DNA of 64,000 bases from Taiwanofungus camphoratus (lineage: Eukaryota > Basidiomycota > Agaricomycetes > Polyporales > Taiwanofungaceae): NCBI GenBank assembly GCA_003999685.1, contig CP021221.1, positions 2,232,001 through 2,296,000 of the forward strand. Reading direction: 5' to 3'. The position numbers and the translations under genes are program-made. How positions within the stretch are numbered: position 1 is the first letter of the stretch; each line of letters begins with the position of its first letter. Below, piece after piece: positions 48,510 to 59,110 of this stretch. Below the pieces are notes generated by a model. It did no database searches. It was not told the origin of the DNA and saw only the letters and a list, made by a program, of their open reading frames with translations.

Positions 48510-49044
48510 TGGGTTGTGTGTGCTGTCTGGGTCTCTGAGAAGTGAAAGTGCAAATTGGTGTACCATTATCGATGTGAATACGAAGTGATGATTATATCCG
48601 ATAACGAGACTGTATCAGATGAAGTGTGGATAACACAGGGCGGGTAACCAATCAAACTGGGAGCCCCTGAATTCGAATTTGAAACGTGCAGTGCGAATAC
48701 TGTCCCATTCCGACTAGTTTAGTCAAGCGCCATTGAACAGAACCTGGGCGATTGATCCCGCGGACCCCCAAATCCAGACCTAGCCAAACTGCTCAATCCG
48801 GACTTTTGGCACCTAACGGAGGTCCCAATTCGGACCAAATTTAGATCAACACATGCAATAAGCTTGAAGAAAAGATCTCGCCGAAGGCGAGCCAACAATG
48901 ATAGCAGTATCCTAAATCGTCTGGAACCCATGGCGCGTTGTAGGGACAATGTACGACGACCTAAACACACTTTAAGTTCTCCTTTCTCGGGCAATAACCG
49001 TGTTAGCTGGTAGACTCGAAGGTTGAGGCGGACTTCCAAATAGA
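48510..49044. other. Intergenic region left of the palindromic element
   Basis: Gene-free. ORF-like stretches at 48719-49048 on the minus strand show no family resemblance and may be old mobile-element sequence. Confidence 0.4.
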
Positions 49045-50074
49045 GCACCTAAATAGGCAGGTACTTTTCAGCCAACTGTTCAGTCACGCGTCACAGCACC
49101 TTTTGGTGTCGAGATTTGTCACGGATCACTTCGACCTGTGAACTGGCTGCACGGTCAAATATCACGGTGATGAAAGTCATATGTTTTGGACTCCTGAGGC
49201 ATTCTGGAGTCGATACAGCAGTAGCACCAAGGTCTAAGGACCTTAAAAAATAGAATAGACTAGCAAACATGCCTCAGGCCATCATCTTCCAAATTAAGGA
49301 TAGCAGATGTGAGGAACCTCACACCACCGGTGTGGTGATCTCTAGCGGCGAAAAAATTTATGGTATTATAGAGGTAAGCTATTCATGCAGAACTTCAGAG
49401 TACACGGCCACCCAGCGAAGAAGTGCATTTGATATGTTGGCAGTCACACTTGCCAAATAAGTATACCGACCAGTTCAGTCACATCACATCATGAACTGAA
49501 CTCGAGGTTTTTGTTCGCCGTCGCACCGGCCTTTGAACTGGTGAACTGACCACAATTTCGTGTCACAGTCACAACCCGTGAACAGTTGGTCGAAATGGCA
49601 CAGTATACTGGTGCAGTTTGTGAGGCAGTGGCTCACTTGCCTGTTTAGGTGCTTTTAAATGTCAGCCTAAAGCTAAAAAATTCAAACGCGCATAAATGGA
49701 ATGTAATCGGACGAAATCCGAATAGCCAGAGTCCGGCGCTCAAGTGTCGTCGTAAAATTCGCTACAACGATCTACAAATCGTTTCGACCACTTGTTCACA
49801 GGTTGTGACTGTGACACCCTGGTTTGGCCAGTTCACCAGTTCAAAGGCCCCGAGTTCAGTTCGTGATATGATGTGACTGAACTGGTCGGTATAGATAGCA
49901 GTCCGAAAAATACGATTTTCATCACTGTGATATTTGACCGTGCGGCCAGTTCAGAAGTCGATGTGACCGTGAGAACTGGGTACCAGGACCTGTAGTCTCC
50001 GTTGCTTGACCATAAACGGATATGGACGACAATCGATCCATATCTAGCAGAGGCTTACTTGCCTATTTAGGTAC
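49045..50074. mobile_element. Composite palindromic element with terminal inverted repeats
   Basis: The ends read GCACCTAAATAGGCAGGTAC (49045-49064) and, inverted, GTACCTAAATAGGCAAGT (complement of 50057-50074). Inside are two pairs of long inverted arms: 49127-49195 with 49897-49965, and 49462-49595 with 49782-49893 (about 90% identity outside one gap of about 20 bases). The right arms are adjacent, while the left arms are separated by 266 bp that have no partner. A third end-like copy, CACTTGCCTGTTTAGGTGC, sits in the central loop at 49634-49652. No transposase is seen, so this is a non-autonomous foldback/MITE-like element, possibly two nested copies. I found no convincing target-site duplication. 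Confidence 0.7.
49462..49893. repeat. Inner inverted repeat of the palindromic element
   Basis: Arms 49462-49595 and 49782-49893 are inverted copies; the outer part TATACCGACCAGTTCAGTCA is identical in both. The left arm has about 20 extra bases near 49505-49524. The loop is 186 bp. Confidence 0.8.
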
Positions 50075-50221
50075 GCAATTCGAATATCCTTCTAGATTAT
50101 TTATCCTAAATTAATAATGAATATATCAATCGTGGTAACAAATCTTTTATAGCAAAGAAGCTCAGTCTTTCCTACGGACCCCTTCCATCCATATCCGTTT
50201 ATGGTCAAGCAACGGAGACTA
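49993..50221. repeat. Perfect 34-bp inverted repeat
   Basis: 49993-50026 and 50188-50221 are identical over 34 bp in inverted orientation, separated by 161 bp that contain the right end of the palindromic element. Perfect identity suggests a recent event. The right copy lies 95 bp beyond the ORC4 stop codon, probably in its 3' untranslated region. Confidence 0.85.
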
Positions 50222-50315
50222 ACCGCGCGACACGCCTTGTGCACGGGTAGACCGCTAGGGTGATGAACAGCCTCCAAGTATTTCATAGCAAAACGACTAT
50301 GATGTTACACGCCCA

Positions 50316-52805
50316 CTACTGCATCTTATTGAGCCACTTCTTGAGGCTAGTTTGGCCCATAGTCTCCACCGCCTTCTTCACCTCCGCCCTGTCCACAGCA
50401 CACCTGTATGGGGTAAATTCCCTGGCTACAATCACGGAGGGTACAGAGACCGCAACGAATGCTCGAAGCGATACTAAGCGTTCAAGTGCCTAAGTCTCGA
50501 TCTCAGTACCTGGCTGAGCTTGCCTAGTGAAAATGAGGAGGGTTACTAACCCCAATAAGGACCTCTCGACTGCACTTTACCATACCAATACTGCCACCCT
50601 CGATCTGAACGGGTGCCGATTGTGATGTACGTACTTGATTTTTGAAGGACTCGTAAAGCATCTCAAAAGTGAAGATATCATGCCCTGACGTTTGCGCATG
50701 CATAGCACTAATGAGTAAACAAATCGCTGGATACGGTAGCGCTGAGGAACAAGTAGAATTATAAACTTGTATGATCGGATGAGTGAAGACTTTACCTGAT
50801 AAGGAGGGAAAGGTCGGTGGACATCTCTGCGTTCCGGCGCACGCAGCCAACGTGAACGAAGACAGAGACGGTGACCAAGGTGTGAGTTCGAGTACTACGG
50901 GTGTCTATACGAAGATAAGCCTGGCGTGACATCAGTTTAAATATGATGCTACTTGCCAAAATGCGACGAAGTGTTTGGACATCCCGAGCCAATGCAAACG
51001 TCTCATTGAAGACTCGAACGACGCTCTCTTCTCTCAAGAAGTTGTCAACTGCTGTAGCCCAAAATACTGGCCACTCTTCATGTCCATCAGCTTCTATTTG
51101 AGGAGATAAAACGTCTCGTGCGAGAGTTGACCAGCATTGTAGTCGGCGAGGACACGCCATCCTTAGCATCCTACCAGAAAACCGGCTCTTGACTCGTTTC
51201 TCCAGAAGGTTGATCGTGTCTATCCGCGTGGTGACGCCTATGACTGCAATACCTTTGTTTATCTTACCCACTCTGCAACTCTGCACGGTATCGAGTAGAC
51301 AGTATAGAAGCGATTGACGGGCGTGAGTAGCAAATAAGTCGAAAGCATCGAGGACAATGACTGTTGGACGAGGAAGAGTAGGAATCATGGATATGAGCGC
51401 CAACAGGTGTGCAGGAGCCGGCAGACTAATAGCCGCGGTGGATTCAGTCATGTCGAGGAATGGATTCTCTGGATCCGTCAAGGCTGTATCGCCACTCTTG
51501 TCCGCCTCAGACGGTAGAAAGGAGCTGCCGGTCTGGTGTCTCAACTGACGTGCGATTTCTCGTATCGCAAGCCTATCATTCTGTTGCACATGACCAGAGA
51601 GGTGTATGACGATGGGTTTGTCCGGTTGAGAGGCAATCGCCTGCTCTACAAGCTGATGACGAAACTATGAACAGAAGAGGCGGATGATGACATGGGCAGC
51701 TTACCCGCGTCTTACCGCTCCCGCGTGGTCCCATCAACAGACAACTATTCCCCTCACCGCGGACTACAGTGCCTTTGAGTAGGTAACAGAGCTGCTCATA
51801 CGCGACCGCGTTTGCGGAACAACCAGCATCCTCTATGTCGATGTCATCTGACCCCTCGATGTCAGGCATGTTCTGCAACCACTTCAAGATCGCACGCTTT
51901 TGCGCATGCAGAGACGAATGAAGGTGAGCTGGAAGATTACGTTGGAAGCAACTCGGTGAAGCGTGGGGAGTTGTATCGGTCTTTCTATTCGAAGGAGTAA
52001 TGCTGGGAGTCCCTAGAAGCGGTGGTGGCTTAGTAGGGGTAGCTGGAGGAGATATTGGTCCAGATCCCGAATCATGTTCGAAAAACTGTCGAGTTGAACG
52101 TTTTGGAGGGTCACACACTACTTGACTCAATTTACGCTTGAACGAAACAGACTGTGGAGAACGTTTGTGGGTGGTTAATGGTGGAGTAGAAGCACGTAGA
52201 GGTGCATTCTCGACGTCTACGTTCTGGAGATGCCGGCGGTATGGACTAGGAACAGGAGAAACAATATCGCGTGAGGGTGTCCTGAGGAAACGTTTAGATG
52301 GAGTTACAATCTCTACGCATCGCATGAAGGTGCGTGGTGTAGTGACTCGAGGCGTCGTCGACATCCTGGGAGGTGTGACCGGTCGTGATGGCTGTTTCTT
52401 GGATGGAGTCAACAATAGTTCATCAGCCTCTCCCGTTTCATAAACAATACCCTCTCTTGACAGTGTTGGCGTTGCGTCGTGAAGCTTGGTTGGCGAGCTG
52501 CTGGATCCTGCAACACGCGATGGTACTAGAGGCTCTCTATTAGGGTTGTTCCGTCGACCTTGATGTGGTCTGAGCGCACGAGAGGATGACTGTAGGTCGG
52601 AAAGTCGTGAATTATGAGGTATCGCATCAGTTCCCTTTGATCTAGCAATGGCAGCAGAACCGAGAGGGCGACCGCGCTTCGAGCTTTTGAGAGTGGCAGC
52701 CCGCGTCGTAATAGCCTCCGCTTCCACTTGAAGTTTGCGTCTGCGTCGAGTTACTGGTGGTACACCAGTGGACACAGCAGAATCTGCCTTACGTTTGGGT
52801 GGCAT
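50316..52805 (-). CDS. ORC4: Origin recognition complex subunit 4
   Basis: AAA+ subunit of ORC, which marks replication origins and loads MCM. The ATG at 52805 starts MPPKRKADSAVSTGVPPVTR. About 270 residues of basic, Ser/Thr/Pro-rich low complexity follow (many TP and SP sites, plausibly CDK-regulated), longer than in animal Orc4. The AAA+ core has LHAQKRAILKWLQNMPDIEG, Walker A LLMGPRGSGKTR, LLALISMIPTLPRPTVIVLD with the Walker B region VIVLDAFDLF, GVTTRIDTINLLEKRVKSRF (sensor/arginine region), and the winged-helix C-terminus IFTFEMLYESFKNQVRTSQS, then REFTPYRCAVDRAEVKKAVE and TSLKKWLNKMQ. TAG at 50316-50318. It diverges from MED20. Confidence 0.92.
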
Positions 52806-53404
52806 AGTGATATTGAACCAAGTTCGCGTGAGGCAAACCGCTTTCAAGTTGTATTCGGATAAGGAAACTCGGACAACGGGACGCGTCCTGTCACGGGCTG
52901 TCCGGTTGCCGTCACATACTTCAGACTACCAGCGAGGAGTACATCATGCGACATGTAAAAAAGGATGTTGTAGTCCCGAAATTGCGGTGACTAGTATCGT
53001 GGAGTCACGCATTAGTCGCCCGAATCGACTACACATTGACTGATGCGTGACTCTTTTCTCCAAATTTAGACAGCGGCAGTCAAAAATAATAGTCCATTGG
53101 GGGCTAGGTTTGTAACTAGATTAACTACAGAGGGGGACAATTGCCACAAGTCTCGTCTTTCACCCAGAGTAGGACTGATGCCCGCAAGGGCAGTGGCGCA
53201 GGGTCTTGTCCTGACCGTCCAAGCAGCGAGTACGCTGTAAGGCTCTCCCACTCTCCTCTAAATCTACTTGACACTTGCCAGTGTGGACGCGAAGAGCCAC
53301 AAGACGCCAGGTATCGGCACATGCCGGTAAGTCGATGTCTGTAGATGAAGCTCGAACAAAGTTCGTGGGGAAACCTTGTCAGCAAGATAATTCTTTCTTT
53401 TTTG
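52806..53404. promoter_or_regulatory. Shared ORC4/MED20 upstream region
   Basis: A 599-bp divergent region. ACGCGT, the MluI cell-cycle box bound by MBF, is at 52881-52886, 76-81 bp before the ORC4 start. Further away is a near-perfect inverted repeat (53002-53017 with 53038-53053, 15 of 16 bases pairing, 20-bp loop). No separate gene is visible. Confidence 0.5.
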
Positions 53405-54519
53405 ATGGGCTTCACTGGGTGCGGCCATACTGCTCGACTTCCGATCCCATCCATCGCTTTTCTCATCATATCTCCAGACTTGCAAGATGGATAAATGCGC
53501 CGGCCACTGGTCTCGAGCTCATTCATCGCAATATTACACAGAATCATCACGTGTGTCTCACCACAGGTCTCGAGAACATATTGAGCACTCATCTCTGCTT
53601 AGGGTATGTATCGGGGCAAATGGCAAGTCAGCCTGAGGTCCTATCGTTCGACTCTAGGCGCGACCTCGGGTTTCCAAATTCCCGAGCGCGCCATGTTCGT
53701 TCTCGCAATGGATGGTATGTGGCCTGATCACTATTTGTCATCCAAATCACGAAGACGCTAACAGTATACAGACAACGTCTTCGTTCTTTTGGAGGATCCT
53801 GCTGCACCAACTAGAACCGATCTTCTGCAACAGGTTTCAGACGCTCCTTCCGACTCATTTTCGCCATCACTGACCACTCCCTCACATTATCGTAATACCT
53901 TCATGACCTTGAGTCCTCCCGGGTCTTTCGAGCAACTTTTGTCGCAACTTCGCGCGCGGTGGATATCGACGCGACAGTCAGGGGCGTCCAGCCGCGGACA
54001 GAAAGGCCAAGGAACCGGACAACAGCTTCTGATTGAGGGTCAAGTTTTCTCCATTGGAAGCGACTGGCTTGTCCGTGCTGGTAATGTCATCCTCGCTGGG
54101 AGCGCGAAAGGTATGCTCATTGAGGTCAGTATATACCTTCATTCTGCTACTTCTGTCAAACGCCTGCACTTCCCGTTTAGGCGGAATACCTCCCATTACC
54201 TGTATTGCACACACAATCTGCAGATGGAACTTCAGAGCTCGTGTCGAACTTGCTTACGTCTGTTCTTCCGATCATCCCAGACGCCAAGACGGTCGCGATA
54301 AACGTTAGTGATCCGATGTGGGATGAAGTCCTCTGGAACGCGGAAGACGAGGAAAGCGCTCAAATTGAGAAAAACAAGCAAGAGAACGACGCCGACGACA
54401 TCTATGTGTCCGCAGATGACCCACTAGTGATTCGGAAAGGCGATTGGATTGGAGTGGACAGGGATCGACGGTCCGCATTCTTGATCATCGGAGCTTTGAG
54501 ACAAGAAGGGCTGGTATGA
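53405..54519 (+). CDS. MED20: Mediator complex subunit 20 (head module)
   Basis: Med20/Srb2 pairs with Med18 in the movable jaw of the Mediator head. The first exon is tiny: ATG at 53405, MGFTG, spliced to LARWINAPATGLELIHRNIT then QNHH, then GMYRGKWQVSLRSYRSTLG and RAMFVLAMD, then DNVFVLLEDPAAPTRTDLLQ. The body reads LIEGQVFSIGSDWLVRAGNV, GMLIEAEYLPLP and ELVSNLLTSVLPIIPDAKTV. The C-terminus GDWIGVDRDRRSAFLIIGAL followed by RQEGLV is diagnostic. Four introns. The start was fixed by the spliced MGFTGLARW beginning, typical for fungal Med20. Confidence 0.93.
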
Positions 54520-54847
54520 GAATGTCTACTAGTATTAATCATGCACATAGTAGCACATTAGACCGTATTCGCAGTCACTTGGGGCTCAAAATTTGATCAA
54601 TGTGAATAGTCACGTCTGTACTAGTAGCCGCATTATGTAGTCTACTTCCTATCAGATACAGAAATCCCGACGCACGAAGAAGGAAGAATCTTAGGGCTAG
54701 TCTGCCTGGAGATACACCAATACAGGCTCATCCACAGGCATAAGTACATGCGCCAAGTAAGATCTCGTCGAAGGCTCTTGGGAGAGTCTAGCTCATCCAA
54801 CTATTTCCGAAGCTGAACACTCGTCGGTACTCAATTCTCGGTGTACC
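54520..54847. other. Intergenic region
   Basis: A 328-bp gap between two plus-strand genes. It holds the MED20 3' end and the promoter of the mitochondrial kinase; nothing else is recognised. Confidence 0.45.
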
Positions 54848-56774
54848 ATGTCATGGCTGTGCTACTTGGCATGTTCCTCGACGACTAATCTCAGGCTCTT
54901 GGGCCGCGCGATTAACCTCAATAGACTTCCACCAACTTGGAGAGCCGTGCCGCATGGCCGGGTTCACGCCCGCTGTAATGACAGTCGTTCTGTTTCCACT
55001 GCCGTCCACTTCTATCAGAACCGGCAGTTGGAGCTCTATGCGTCGAAACAGGCACAGAGACTGACTCTCAGACAACTGGTACCCCGATACTTGTGTTCAC
55101 ACTTGCGTTTCTGAGACTATCATGCGTACTAGGTCTTCTTTGGACGTTCCATGAATGAGGAGCGTCTAATTAAGGTACGTTTTGTTCATACATTTCAGTT
55201 CTCTTACACACTACACCTATTTAGAGTGCAAACTATGTCCGAACAGAGCTCCCTGTCCGTATTGCGCACAGACTACGAGATATGCAGACTCTTCCCTACG
55301 TTGTTGTTAACCAAGAAGGTATCGCGAATGTCTATCAGGCAAGCAGGCTTCCTCCCGTTTATTCATTTCTACAAAAACAAGTGACTTGATGCATGCTAGG
55401 CGTATTGGTCGGCTTTCGACAAGTAAGTACCTAGTCTAGCATAAGATACTCAGCGTGCGATTGATTTCCTGCTAGATTCCGACGTTATCCTCAGATCAAC
55501 ACACTTGCGGAGAACGAAGCCTTCTGTGAATTCGTACGGGGTCTCCTTGACGAACAGTAAGGGTGCGCTGCTTGTGAAATAACATGTGAGCTTAGCAAAG
55601 CGGTTAATAGTAGGGCAGTGATACCGAATCTATCGCTCGGCATGTCATTATCTTCACCGCACCTTGCACCAGACCGCTTGGATTCCTTCATGCGTCGCAT
55701 GCTCGTTTCGCGCATCTCGCGGCGAGTGCTGGCGGAGCATCACATAGCTCTGGCTAAGTCTCTCAAATCCAAACGAGAGGGCGATTGTTCGCCTGTAGAC
55801 CACGTTGGAATCATCCACCTTGAATTATGTGTAAAGAACAGCATCGAGAAATGTGCCAGCATTTTGCGCAGTAGGCCGTATGACGTGGACCAGGATTTTA
55901 CGGAGGGTGTTACTTGTGAAGCGGAATGGTCAGATATTATTGTAGATGGTCATGAAGGCACTAAGTTCGCCTATATAAGGGAACACCTGGAGTGTGTTTT
56001 GAACGTTGTCCGATTTTTAAACAATAAGCTGACCATTTTGATGTGTAGATACGTCATCTTCGAGCTACTAAAAAATGTGGGTAGAAGTCTTAGTTGGATG
56101 TTTGTGTCCTGAAACTGATTGCGCCTTTTTGTTCCTATCAGTCATTTCGAGCCACCCGTCTCAGGCATCCTAATGTTGCTAAACTCCCTCCCATACGTGC
56201 TACCATTGTTGCTGGAGATAATGATGTAGCGATCCGAATCTCAGACCAAGGTTCGTGAATTTGTCTCTCTCATGACATGGAGGGATGCTCAGAAAAAGGT
56301 CTTACAGGTGGAGGCTTACTGACTCCCAAGATAAGGTACCCTTCCGACTTATTCTCGTTCTCACACACTCGCAATGCCACTCGTCTGGACATATCCCGGC
56401 TCGGCGCGCTTCGCACAGTTAGCTCCAGCACACGAGGCATGACGGCTACAGTAGACGAGCAAGTACATACCTGGCAGCAGGCCTGTGGGACTGAAGGTCC
56501 TAAGCAGAAAGCTGATGTTAGTCCGCACCCAAGAATTGGGATTGGTTTGCCCATGAGCAACATATTTGCCACGTGAATATTCAAATCCACGGTCTATATA
56601 ATGCTTCTCATAACATCTCTGCAGTTATTTCGGTGGCTCTTTGGAGCTCGTCAGTCTAGATGACTACGGTAAATTTTGTTCCCTTTATTGCTTGACAGGT
56701 CTTTGTTGATATTAGATGCTGTAGGTACCGATGTGTACCTCCGGTTGCCTAAACTAGTAAGTAAGGTCACTTGA
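54848..56774 (+). CDS. Mitochondrial PDK/BCKDK-type protein kinase
   Basis: GHKL-fold kinase that inactivates pyruvate (or branched-chain ketoacid) dehydrogenase in the mitochondrial matrix. The ATG at 54848 opens an Arg-rich, acid-poor leader suited to import. The N-terminal domain shows VHFYQNRQLELYASKQAQRL, FFGRSMNEERLIK, SANYVRTELPVRIAHRLRDM, VYQ/AYWSAFDKFRRYPQINTL, LDSFMRRMLVSRISRRVLAE. The ATP domain has the N box YVIFELLKNSFRATRL, the G1 box ISDQGGGL, and G2 RIGIGLPMSNIFATYFGG followed by SLELVSLDDYG. The last join gives GTDVYLRLPKLVSKVT and a TGA at 56772-56774. About eight introns; the one after VYQ appears to use a GC donor. PDK versus BCKDK cannot be settled here. Confidence 0.88.
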
Positions 56775-57664
56775 TACGCGGGTGCAGCTACTGAAGGACC
56801 TTCCACAGGGCACCAATCTGGAAGAGATTGAAGTGTGAGGACTGGTTGGATCATGTCATTTGGACAGAACAGGAAAAAAGTGCTCTGATATTGCTCTGTA
56901 GCTTCAGCTGATCTAGGACTTCTTCTGTAGTTTTGAATTACTATCATATATCAGTGGCATGTCTGTAGGTCAGTGTTGGTGACATAGAAATAGTGTGACA
57001 AAAGTGCTCAAAGAACATCCATCAAGATGATCCCATGCATTGGTTCAAGCTGACAAGAGAGTGGCTGTGCATTGCAGGACAAAGCTAGTTTTATTTAAGA
57101 CCTTCAGTAGCTTATCAATTCAGATGTCTCATCCTCTAGGATCTCCGAAGTTGAGTTCAGAATCTTGAACTATGAATGTTGAACCTCTGAAAAATGCCTC
57201 AACTTTGGGTTCAACATCAGTGGCTAGTAACAGACAGGAGGCAATTGATATAGTCTTGTGCAACATTTCAAAATAGAGGATCTACAGATCAATTGCTCAC
57301 AAATCCTTTCAAATATTGGCTTAATCAGAGCATAGAATGTGTATGGCACTGATTCTTTGGCACTGATTCCATCTTTCAATCAATATTTTACCGTTCTTTT
57401 ACCCTCGGCAATTGGGCCGTGTATTTAAGATTGTGGTGGGATAAGATGTTTTCCTGGATTGAGTGTAAAATTGTCACCGGTAACTTCCGCAGAGGCGCTT
57501 GTATTGGTATTATTACTAACTATATCAGACCTGAAGCTCGCAAATTGACAAAGTAGGAACATAAGAGCGCAAGGAACAAGTCGGTACCTATCATGGAAAT
57601 TGAAGACATCCTTCTTGCTAGTACCCATCCTCAAGAGCTGCATACTACGGTCGGACCTGGTACA
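56775..57664. other. AT-richer intergenic region with nested inverted repeats
   Basis: No gene is recognised in 0.9 kb. Two inverted pairs occur close together: AAGTTGAG (57148-57155) with CTCAACTT (57198-57205), and ATGTTGAACC (57176-57185) with GGTTCAACAT (57208-57217). They interlock rather than nest, so only one hairpin could form at a time. A minus-strand ORF at 56651-56947 has no family resemblance. Confidence 0.4.
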
Positions 57665-58611
57665 ATGCCACCAAATAGAACCGCTGTAGCAGCTGCAGCT
57701 GAAGAGCGACTTCGCCAACAGAGTCTTGGATCCTCTGTTGCTACACAATATGTCAATTTCGACAATAATCACGAGAAACGCCAGGAATTCAGGCGTATGA
57801 TCCACACTACTATCCTTCGGGATAACTCTCGCAAGCTTGCTTTGGAGGCGCTGCAAGTTGTGTGGCTTTGTTTCCTTCTTTCAAGAGACGGTCATGACAA
57901 CTTAGAGCTATAGACACTGGAAAAGCTTGCACGAAATCTCCTGTCAAATCCTGGGGAGGACAAGTATTTGAGATTCAAGACCACTAACAGCAAGGTTAAA
58001 CAGCTTTTGGTCGAACCCAAGGGGACTCTAGAGTACGCCCGCGCTGTTAGTCATCAGGGTTTTCACTCTTAGCACGCACTGAATCTATTCGAAGCTTGGA
58101 TTTCAGCCAAAGGTGGGCTTGTGGTGTAGTAGCGTATCATACCTACTTAATTGATCCAGGTTGTCAACTTTCAACCTTACTATGAGTTCAATACGCGACA
58201 TATGGCAGATCTGAAGATTGGCGTGGACATGCTCAAGGAGGCATTAGATATTGAAATGGAAAAGGAAGAACGTGAACAGTGCAGGCAACAAGAAGAGAAG
58301 GCGGCCAGTGCTGCTGCCGTGGCGAACGTGATGCTCCTCTTTTATCTCAAAATGATTGAGCTGATTTCGACATGACGTTATAAATCGCTATGCAGGCGAA
58401 GCAAGCTTTTTTGGACGACAGGAAGTCGACAGCCTTCCGAGTGCGAAGGGAACGAGAAGCCCGAGCTGCCGCTGCGGCAGATGGGCCTGCGCCATCCCGA
58501 CAATCTCCATCTCCTAATTTACCTGCGTCGCATATGACAGGGTCAGGGCGGATATTGGTGGACGAGGCCGAGGCTGACCCAACTCCATATGTCAATGATG
58601 ATAATGAATGA
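57665..58611 (+). CDS. PUB-domain protein
   Basis: PUB domains bind the p97/Cdc48 C-terminus, linking partners to ubiquitin-dependent processing. The ATG at 57665 gives MPPNRTAVAAAAEERLRQQS. The PUB domain spans exons 1-3: RRMIHTTILRDNSRKLALEA then LQ, TLEKLARNLLSNPGEDKYLR, FKTTNSKVKQLLVEPKGTLE and, further on, VVNFQPYYEFN. A charged coiled coil follows (ALDIEMEKEEREQCRQQEEK, RVRREREARAAAAADG), then a short acidic tail ADPTPYVNDDNE with the TGA at 58609-58611. It lacks an obvious UBX or PNGase domain, so it is a stand-alone PUB adaptor. Three or four introns. Domain call firm; partner inferred. Confidence 0.8.
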
Positions 58612-59110
58612 TCCTTACCTGACTTATGTGCCGAGAAATATACAGTATTTGAGAGTATTCTTACTGCAGAATCCATTTATACAAAATACAAGCACATTGA
58701 CTAGTTCATTGGTACTGCAGATAAATAGTAGGAAGTGTATTAACATGATCTACTTATGCTTCGATACCTTTGTGTTCTCTACTAATCACACACTGGGGTA
58801 CAAGTACATCATAGAGATGCGGTTGATTTCAATTGAATGCACGAAGTGGGTCCAACATCAAAAAGTAATGCTGAAAAATTAGACATCGTATACATATACA
58901 TATATCGAAGGGCGAAGTGATGAATTAGAGTAAATGGGTGCCCAAAGGCTCCAAAGTCAAGCAAAAGGATATTTCGAGCGGTCGAGTTTCGAAACCGTTC
59001 TGCTATTTGGTGTCGACGGCAAGGGAGGTCGCGGAGGAGAGGGGAACTGGGCTAAAGCCGACATAGTTAGGCGCACTGCCACATCGTCATTTGTCACTGC
59101 AAAAAGTAAA
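58612..59110. other. Convergent intergenic region
   Basis: About 0.5 kb, AT-rich, between two convergent genes. No ORF or RNA gene supportable. Confidence 0.5.

Noticed and set aside
49086-49091. ACGCGT inside the palindromic element
   Set aside because: It lies in mobile-element sequence with no start codon nearby, so it is unlikely to be a cell-cycle box.
56651-56947. Minus-strand ORF overlapping the end of the mitochondrial kinase
   Set aside because: It overlaps the last kinase exons, which are well supported, and shows no recognisable domain.
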